Source of the DNA: Toxonevra muliebris
Lineage: Eukaryota; Arthropoda; Insecta; Diptera; Pallopteridae
DNA length: 64,000 bases
Direction of reading: 5' to 3'
NCBI GenBank assembly: GCA_963691655.1
Contig: OY829328.1
Coordinates: 78,000,400 to 78,064,399, forward strand
A model generated the notes under the pieces. It saw nothing but the letters and a program-made list of their open reading frames with translations. It was not told the DNA's origin and ran no database searches. Below, in pieces: positions 57,010-64,000 of the stretch (its first letter is position 1; every line of letters starts with the position of its first letter). Both the position numbers and the translations under genes were made by a program.

Positions 57010-58281
57010 AGGAGTGAGATCGAAAAAATCTTAAAATCTTAAATCTTAAAATTCAATAATTTTGAAACGGTTGATCTTAGAGTTTTGATTTTTATTTTAT
57101 TTAATTGATAATATTTTACAAATTACAGAAAAATATAATTTTTATAGTTCTAACCACTATTTATGATATCGTGGACCTTTTTCTGGCAAGCCTTCCATCA
57201 GAGATTTGATAGTTGTTTCAGACAACTTTTTGGAACAGTTTGACCATCTCCTTTTAAAATCTTCGATATTTTGGGACACCTTTTTTGTGCTCTTTAAGTT
57301 TCTTTGCACAAGAGCCCAATATCTCTCCACTGGTCTTAGCTGCGGACAATTTGGAGGATTGAGATTGGCCTCTCTTGGTACAAAAACTATGTTATTACTT
57401 TGGTACCACTCCAGAGCTTTCTTGCCGTAGTGACATGATGCCAAATCGGGCCAAAAATATGTGGACACATTTTGCGGTCTTATGAAAGGAAGAAGTCTTT
57501 TTTTCAAACATTCTTTGATGTATATTTCGGTATTTATAGAGCCCAATTGCAACTGCATATAGCTTGCCATACCAGGAATTTTTTAGGACATTTTGTCTAC
57601 TTTTGGATTCTAAATTGTTCTTCGACATTTCCTCGAGCTCGAGCATCAGCAACATAAAAATTATGACCCGGAAGCTGCGTAAAATCTGCCAGTGCATACG
57701 TTTCGTCGTCCATTATACAACATGAATATTTTTGTATGAAATTCGATTTTAATTTCCGAGCCCTACTTTTGACGTCTAGATTTTTTGCAGCATTCCTGTC
57801 TGGAACTTTTTGGACTTTGTATGTTTTCAAAACTGCATTGGCTTTAACTTTTCGCACCAAATAGTCAGAGCACTGGGCTAACCGGGCAGCTTTTCTACCA
57901 GATGTGTTTGGAGATCTTTTCAATATGCTTTCTATTTTCCTGGGCTTGTTTTCTTCCCGAACCAGGTTTCCTATCTATGGTCAAATTCTCCTAAAACTGT
58001 TTAATAACATTGGAAACAGTTTGACGGCAGACCTTCAATTTTTTTGCCAATTTTTTGTAGGACCAATTTGGATTTTTTTGAACATTTTTAATCATTTTAA
58101 GACGTACTTCTTCTTCTTCACTCATTTTGATCAAACTCACAATAAATCAACATGTTTGTCATTAAAAATAACAACTGACATATTTTTCAAAGATAATTAG
58201 TTCAAAGAAATTTTTAAATTTTACATCCAAAAAAAAATTATTAGGTAAAACGTGTGTTAAGATTTTTTCAATCTCACTCCT
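57010..58281 (-). mobile_element. Tc1-like element, copy 2 (no nested insertions)
   Basis: Same ends as 19861-23701 (AGGAGTGAGATCGAAAAAAT), TA at 57008-57009 and 58282-58283, 1272 bp. It shows both insertion sites of copy 1 unoccupied. Confidence 0.93.
57157..58125 (-). pseudogene. Tc1-like transposase copy 2, frameshifted
   Basis: ATG 58125 (MSEEEEVRLKMIKNVQKNPN), HTH region KKLAKKLKVCRQTVSNVIKQ, then TAG where copy 1 has CAG. RSPNTSGRKAARLAQCSDYL, the first Asp in CCIMDDETYALADF, a frameshift near VADARARG, and the C-terminal block WPDLASCHYGKKALEW follow. It ends with NPPNCPQLRPVERYWA. D-x39-E by my count for the last pair. Its lesions differ from those of copy 1, so the two decayed independently. 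Confidence 0.88.
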
Positions 58282-58283
58282 TA

Positions 58284-58594
58284 AACTACATAAAATCGAA
58301 ACAAATGAAAATGCAGTTAAATTTTATAGTTTTGTAATAAATTGTTAGAATTTTGTTGCAATTTTATATTATACATACACAAATTGAGAAAGCATATAAG
58401 TATATATACACAGTATTCTAATGTCTAAAGCCCCATTAAAAGAATCATCGCTAGAGAGAGCGAGAGAGAGAAGGCTTCCCTCGACTACAAATACGTGTTG
58501 GTATACAAAAATAAATTTTACCTATGTCCCTAATGTAAAAATTTGCTTATAAAATAAAAGCATATCAATTTTAGATTTTTCACGTACGCATAAA
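58284..58594. other. Short spacer, no gene seen
   Basis: AT-rich with a GAGA run at 58453-58472. Confidence 0.4.
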
Positions 58595-58596
58595 TA

Positions 58597-59288
58597 CCCA
58601 ACGGGAAAGGAAGCGCACCAAAAGTGCTTTATTACCTACACTAGAGTGCTCATCTGTCAGCAGTAAGCGTTCTCTCTTTACAGTACAGCTCAAATAGTTT
58701 TTACATTTCGTGTCATAGGAAGTAAACGCCGACATCAAGATTCCCCAGAAGCGCTGAAAAAGTGCTCCTAGGAAGCGGTGAAAAAGTGCTCCTAGGAAGC
58801 GCTGAAGAAGCGCTCCTAAGAAGCACTGAAAAAGCGCTCTTAAGAAGCGCAAAATGAGCGCTTTTGGGAAGCGGTTTAGAAAGAACAATCTTGTGTGATT
58901 TTTCCTTTTTTTTCATTAACTACATATACTTCAAATATTTAATAAAAATAATATAATAATAAAATCCAAAATTATGGTTCACCAAACATTGGTGCTGGGT
59001 TGAACCACGAAAATGTACCAATTCCAAATTAACTTATATTTACTTTCATTTTAACCATATGAAAATTACAAAGTACAAAAATCATTCACTATTTTCTTCT
59101 ATTCGTTTGAATGTTTCCCCTAGCGCTTTTTCGCTTACTTAAAAGCGCGCTTTTTCGCTTACTTAAAAGCGCTTTCGAGAACTTAATGTTAGCGCTTCTA
59201 ATTTTTTCTCTTACTTGCTTTAACGAGAATGCAAAGAGAGCGCTTTCAAAGAGCTTTTTTGGATAGCGTTCCAAATTTTTCCGATGGG
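58597..59288. mobile_element. MITE with AGCGCT-rich inverted arms
   Basis: Ends CCCAACGGGAAAGGAAGCGC and (reverse complement) CCCATCGGAAAAATTTGGAA, flanked by TA on both sides. The left arm has repeated AAGCGCTGAAAAAGTGCTCC. The right arm has the inverse, AGCGCTTTTTCGCTTACTTA. No transposase. Confidence 0.65.
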
Positions 59289-59290
59289 TA

Positions 59291-59964
59291 TATTCATACA
59301 CACACACACACACATATATGCATTTATTAATGTAGTATGTGTATTTGTATAAGCGTAATAAAAAAAGGATTTAGTAACCTATATATGTAAGAGTTTATGT
59401 GTATGTGTATATACAAGGACACATGCGAAAATAAATGTAAACGCCTTACAGCAACCAGCCAGCACCTTGCGGGCAGTCTCCACTTTTGTATACTATATCC
59501 ATATATTCATGTACATTAAGGTGCATCACGAAAAAAAGTTCTTACTGTACGATTCTAAAAATGAACCTCGGTTTATTAATGTTGAGTCCCAAAATATTTC
59601 GGCTCTAGTGATTACCATTCGTGAGTTGAGTCGTTTTCAAAAGAAAACTCCAAAAATCAAGTTTTATAAAAGAAAATTTTTTTCCTTAGACTTGCTTGAC
59701 CGAATAAAAGCTTACAAATAACAGTTCAAAAAAATTAAAAAAATAAGAATTTACTTTCATTCTGAAGGAACTCCGAAAAAAAATTATACGGGTCCCGGCG
59801 TTTTAAAAGTTTACAACTAATTCAATCATTTCCTAAACTCTGCCCGCGGGCAAATTTGCTCATTTTTAACAAGTTCAATATAATTGTGAACTTCTCATTT
59901 TAGATTATTTGTGTGTTCAGGAGTTTATAGTAGAATTTTCCGTAGAATATATTCTTCTATAGTA
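59291..59964. other. Intergenic sequence, weak ORF
   Basis: (CA)n at 59297-59314. An 84-codon plus-strand ORF (59467-59721) has ordinary composition but no family I recognise. It may belong to a decayed repeat, given the AAGGTGCATCACG head. Confidence 0.3.
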
Positions 59965-60096
59965 TTAACCCATTAGCTACCTTCCTTATGAGTCTATATT
60001 GGCGTTTTTGAAAGAAATTACCTTTTTAAACCATTACAAGGCACATTCACTTTATAGTGAAAAAGAGAAAAGTCCCACAAGGAGCTAAAGGGTTAA
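59965..60096. mobile_element. Short TTAA-flanked hairpin MITE 1
   Basis: TTAACCCATTAGCTACCTTC at the left; the right end reversed is TTAACCCTTTAGCTCCTTGT. 132 bp including both TTAA. TTAA target sites with CCC/GGG ends are typical of piggyBac derivatives. Confidence 0.55.
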
Positions 60097-60333
60097 TACA
60101 CTGTTGAAAATACATATAAGTGTTTAATTTAATTATTATGTTTATTTTGCCATATACAAATATTTTTAGTTTACAAAATACTTTTAAAAACACATGTGTT
60201 TACTGCGTATCAGTACTGAAAATTTGAAACATTTTTGAAATTTGGGACTATTTTTTTTAAAACAAAGTTTACAGATTTTTGTTGTTCAGTGACTTATATT
60301 CGAATTTTATGAACAATATATTTCCAGAACTTT

Positions 60334-60429
60334 TTAACCCTTTATCAATCTTTGTAATAGGTCAAGAAGGCGATTTCTTTTGAAAAAAGCAAAAGGAAAG
60401 ACCCATAAGGCAAAGAGCTAATGGGTTAA
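60334..60429. mobile_element. Short TTAA-flanked hairpin MITE 2
   Basis: TTAACCCTTTATCAATCTTT at the left; the right end reversed is TTAACCCATTAGCTCTTTGC. 96 bp. Its right end resembles the left end of MITE 1. Confidence 0.55.
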
Positions 60430-61899
60430 TACATTCGATGGCAATGTTCTACGAAAAATTTGACTATGAAATGCTGAATGCACATACAATCTCATTTTTT
60501 TTTTAAATATTTGATACAGAACCAAATTATTTTTAAATATCTATTATTTTGGGGATCGAGTTTTAGATGATTTTTTAAAAAGATCCAGCTCAAGAAATTT
60601 TGAAAAGCAAATCAAGATGAAAAGCACCTCTAAATAGAACTAAGTAAAGGCCTTGATAGCCGCAAAAGAACTCTTCTTACTATAGATCATCTCTTAACGA
60701 GAAACAATGAAATTGGAACATGAAAAGTCGGGATTCTTCTCAGAAAAGGAGCTATATAGAAGGAAACAAAATGGGAATACAACATAAAAAATGAAAAGGA
60801 ATTGAATGGAGTTCGAACAATAAAAAAGTACTCATATAGAATGGGACAAAGATTATTTAAAAAAATAAAAAAAAAAATTATCCAGTATGAGTGGAAACAG
60901 ATTAGAATTGGAGCATCAAAAAATTAACCGACCTATATGATAGGGTATAAAATGGAAATGGAAAATGAGCGTGTATGGAGGCAATAATCCATAAATCATT
61001 GCTTGCAGAACAAAAATAGTCTATAGTGAAGGAACTTATTAGGCCGGCCTTAAGTTATGCCTGGCTATTATACTAAACCTATACATTTATATCATTCCCG
61101 TCTTCATCTATTTTCTATGACAAAAACTTGAAATTGACAAAAAAAAACTCCAGACTCCAGTTTTTTAAAGATGAAATATAACTCAACAAATGTTTTCGAA
61201 ACTTGTCCATGGTTAGTTCAAAATTTGTCTATGAAAGTGAAATGAAAGTACGGTTAAAATATTTGTTGGGAAAGGAACAAGTTTTATTCCTGTTTCTTCT
61301 CCAAATGAAGATAACAACACTAATTTTGAAAGGATTAACTAACAGCTCTCTAGGAAAAAATGTCAAGGAAATACTAGGACTGAGTATAGATCTGAGCAAT
61401 CAATAGCGAGGTAACGAAGTGAAAACAGTGCGATCTACGGGTCTAGCAAACTATCGTGGGAAAAGCTTATGTTTACTCCAGATATATCAGATCGAGTGGA
61501 ATCTCTACAGGTTCAAAAATATAAAACATTTCCATTTCGTCCTAAAGAAAAAGGGAAAAGTTCGATTCAAGACCTTAATAGAATGTTTTGCCATACAGTA
61601 AGTAGTACTAGTGGGAGAAACACCCTATTCAAACTTTTGTCCCCAACTCTATGTCCAAAAATGTATGCTGCTGTATAAATATGTATATGGATAACGCCTC
61701 TGTTTTTCGTGGTTTATTCGTATGTTGATCTTAAATATTGTAATAAATATGCAAGTAAGTACATAAGCTTACCCAGTAGGAAAAGTAATGGTTGTTTAAA
61801 TCTGAACGGCTTATCGAAGCTTTTCTTCTACAGTTGAAAACATTAATGATATTTTCACTGACTGGTCCTGTTTTAGATTAAAATTATCATATATTTTTT
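60430..61899. other. Intergenic sequence, no recognised gene
   Basis: 61203-61406 and 61469-61678 have plus-strand ORFs of 67 and 69 codons in normal-looking composition. They may be pieces of a decayed gene, but I recognise no family and see no clear splice sites. Confidence 0.3.
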
Positions 61900-63700
61900 A
61901 GGAAAGGATCAATAGTAAAAAAATCTCGAATTATTTTATGATCTCAGTTTTGAATTCAAGCCTGAATTATTCTTTGAACTCAAGTCTACCATTTATGAAA
62001 ATTCCAGTACAGTTTTCTTTAATTCAATTGTGAATCATTTCCTAATTTTAATTCTAAATTCATCTCTAAATCATATTCGATTTGATTTTATTTTTTGTTT
62101 CAGCAGAGAACCCAAATCTGAATTTTATTGATTTTAATTTAAAATTCTGGTCTGCGGGAAAGAGATCTGAATTTTTGCTAAATTTTAGTTCTGAAATCAG
62201 CTCTGGAAATATTTTCGACATCAGCTCTTGATTTAGGGCATAATTATTTGTATATTTTAATGGAGAATTAGGGTAGAATGATTTTCTGCTTTCAGATGTA
62301 ACATTTTTACTATTTCAGTACTGAACTGAAGTCTTTAAATTTAAGCCCAAAAGTATGCAACACATAATTTCTATATCAAAAACGGTTGTGGAATATATTT
62401 AGGTACATATCCATGGAATAGTGGAACATATCAAGAATTGTTTTTATTTTTTATATTTTTTTATTGCTATTGCATAGTTTATTTTAGTTAATAGTTTTTT
62501 TTCTTTTCTAATTGAAATTGTAAAATAATATCAACATTAGGCGATGTAGGCGTGCTAAAATCAATGAAGTAAACAACAATGCGTAAAGTATGTTATCACA
62601 TCATGTGACGAGTGCAGAAGGTACTCATTGTAGAATTTATTTATTTACTTCAGTAGAGAACCTAAGGTTTAAATTATTTTCTGAAACATTTTCAGAATTA
62701 AGATCTAAATTGTTTGTACATAGTTTGAAATTCAGGCCTATATAAGTCATCAGGCTTGAATTATTTTTGCAACTTCAGGCATGAATTTAACCTTGACCAA
62801 GGGTTGTTTGAATATTTTGTTGATTTTAATTTTAGAATATTTTTGCTGACTTCAACTCTGAATTCAGGTTTAAGTATTGAAAAATCTCAACCTAGAGGCC
62901 TTAATTTTTTTTGTTATTTTAGTTTATTCCAAACTAAGACATACATTTTTCTCAAGGCTTAAAACTTGAATCATTTGATTTTTTGAATAAAGATTTAGGC
63001 TTGAATTACTTCCGGTATATAGTTATGACTTTTTTTATGTTTCACTAAAGAATTCAGCTCTGGGTGTTCTTAAATGATTTTCTGATTACAGACTAGAATG
63101 GTTTAGGATTTTAATTATTTTCTGAGCTCACATTTAATATTTTTTTGTATTAGTTTTTAAATTTAGGTCTTTGCATATCTATGAAGTCGGAACTATTTTC
63201 AAATTCATATTCCGAAAATAATAAATTTTTATTCTGAAATATTCTGACTGAATTATATTCAATATCAAGCCATAACGGAAGCCTTGTTTAAATGTTTATT
63301 TCAGTAGCTATGAATTATTTTTGCTTTTCAGTTAAATTCTAGTTTCAGCACAGAAATTAAGGTCAAAATAGTCCTGAATTATCCGCCTCAGTTTGTCTAT
63401 TGGCAGCCTGCTGGATTCTTGTCCCGGGTTCAATTTCCGACTAGGATATTCGTTATCTATCTTTTTTCTTTTCTTTCCTTCATAATTTATGGTCTTGGTA
63501 CAAAAAATTTTATAGGTCTCAGTGCCTAACTTTTGGGTCGTTCCATTTTCCGATTTCAATTCAATCCTTAAATCAATTTCAGATTTCCAAACGACCCAAA
63601 TCTTTCAATGATTTCATTTTGGAATTAATTATTTTCTGATTTTTGGCTTGAATTTAGTTTTCTTGGTTCAGTTCTGAATTCGGGCATGAGTTGGGTTAAA
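61900..63700. repeat. Degenerate ~35-bp array (GAATTATTTTCTGA / TTCAGCTCTGAATTC)
   Basis: Words such as TGAATTATTTT, TTCAGTTCTGAATTC and AAATTTAGGTCT recur throughout with heavy divergence. 62345-62635 inside it is the partner of the segment around 53830-55265. Confidence 0.55.
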
Positions 63701-64000
63701 TAAATTTTCCTACTGGGCATTTTTTTTTCACAACAACCGAGCCAACAACGATAAAAATCATATATTAAAATATTTTATTTATTTTGAATTTATTACCAGA
63801 GTAGAAAGCAAACAGACGAGACGAAGCGATATATCGCGATTGAGAGAGAAACAATTGAAAGCGATATATATGCAGGAGGACGACGTATATTCACACATAC
63901 ATACATACATTTAAACATATGAGATACAAATTGCATGGGTATTGAAAAACATAAATAGAGAAACAGAGAGAGAGAGATAGAAAAAAAAGGGAAGCGAAAT
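63701..64000. other. Window end, no gene seen
   Basis: GAGA repeats and TATATCGCGAT / GCGATATATA words near 63826-63872. The sequence could be a promoter or 5' UTR of a neighbouring gene, but nothing specific supports that. Confidence 0.3.

Overview
The window looks like dipteran nuclear DNA, probably from a calyptrate (house fly / blow fly type). It is AT-rich with long introns, GT-AG splice sites, several Tc1/mariner families, and two host genes with close Drosophila counterparts. Only two conserved host genes can be read: Idgf6 on the plus strand (three exons, 896..17593) and the middle of a polypeptide GalNAc-transferase on the minus strand (four exons, 39601..47815, Pgant9/Pgant4-like). 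Everything else is intron, intergenic tandem arrays or mobile elements.

Region 1 (1-17.6 kb). Idgf6 has a short signal-peptide exon, a 15.3 kb first intron, and two exons carrying the chitinase-like barrel, with the catalytic Glu replaced by Gln. The first intron holds, on the opposite strand, a head-to-tail row of four intronless ORFs (4930..14608). They encode low-complexity proteins built on hexapeptide (18-bp) repeats. The four share a promoter-proximal element, 3' flanking sequence and, in part, C-terminal motifs. I read them as one fast-evolving nested gene family that I cannot assign to any known family. Copy 2 has lost its ATG, and copies 2 and 3 stop before the C-terminal tail that copy 4 retains. 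This is the most promising undescribed object in the window.

Region 2 (17.6-39 kb). A 14-bp minisatellite lies at 15.5 kb, 18.2 kb and, inverted, 25.1 kb. Between the last two is a three-layer transposon nest (19861..23701): a Tc1-like element carrying a mauritiana-type mariner and a DD37D maT-like element. A second copy of the outer element at 57010..58281 shows both insertion sites empty. At about 29-31.4 kb is a foldback element whose arms contain 10-bp repeats, as in Drosophila FB. Further right are dispersed repeats, a 600-bp MITE and degenerate arrays.

Region 3 (39-48 kb). GalNAc-transferase exons encode the first half of the catalytic domain. Its 7.2 kb intron holds an 11-bp array with a tRNA-derived SINE inserted, a decayed hAT transposase fragment and a GATCTAAAAATAGACAAAAT array with about 470-bp higher-order repeats. 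The downstream exons are not visible anywhere to the left.

Region 4 (48-64 kb). No host exon recognised. It holds a rosa-like DD41D element, a second mariner copy, the second Tc1-like copy, three MITEs (two with TTAA ends) and degenerate arrays.

All family assignments come from reading the sequence by eye. No database search or alignment program was run.
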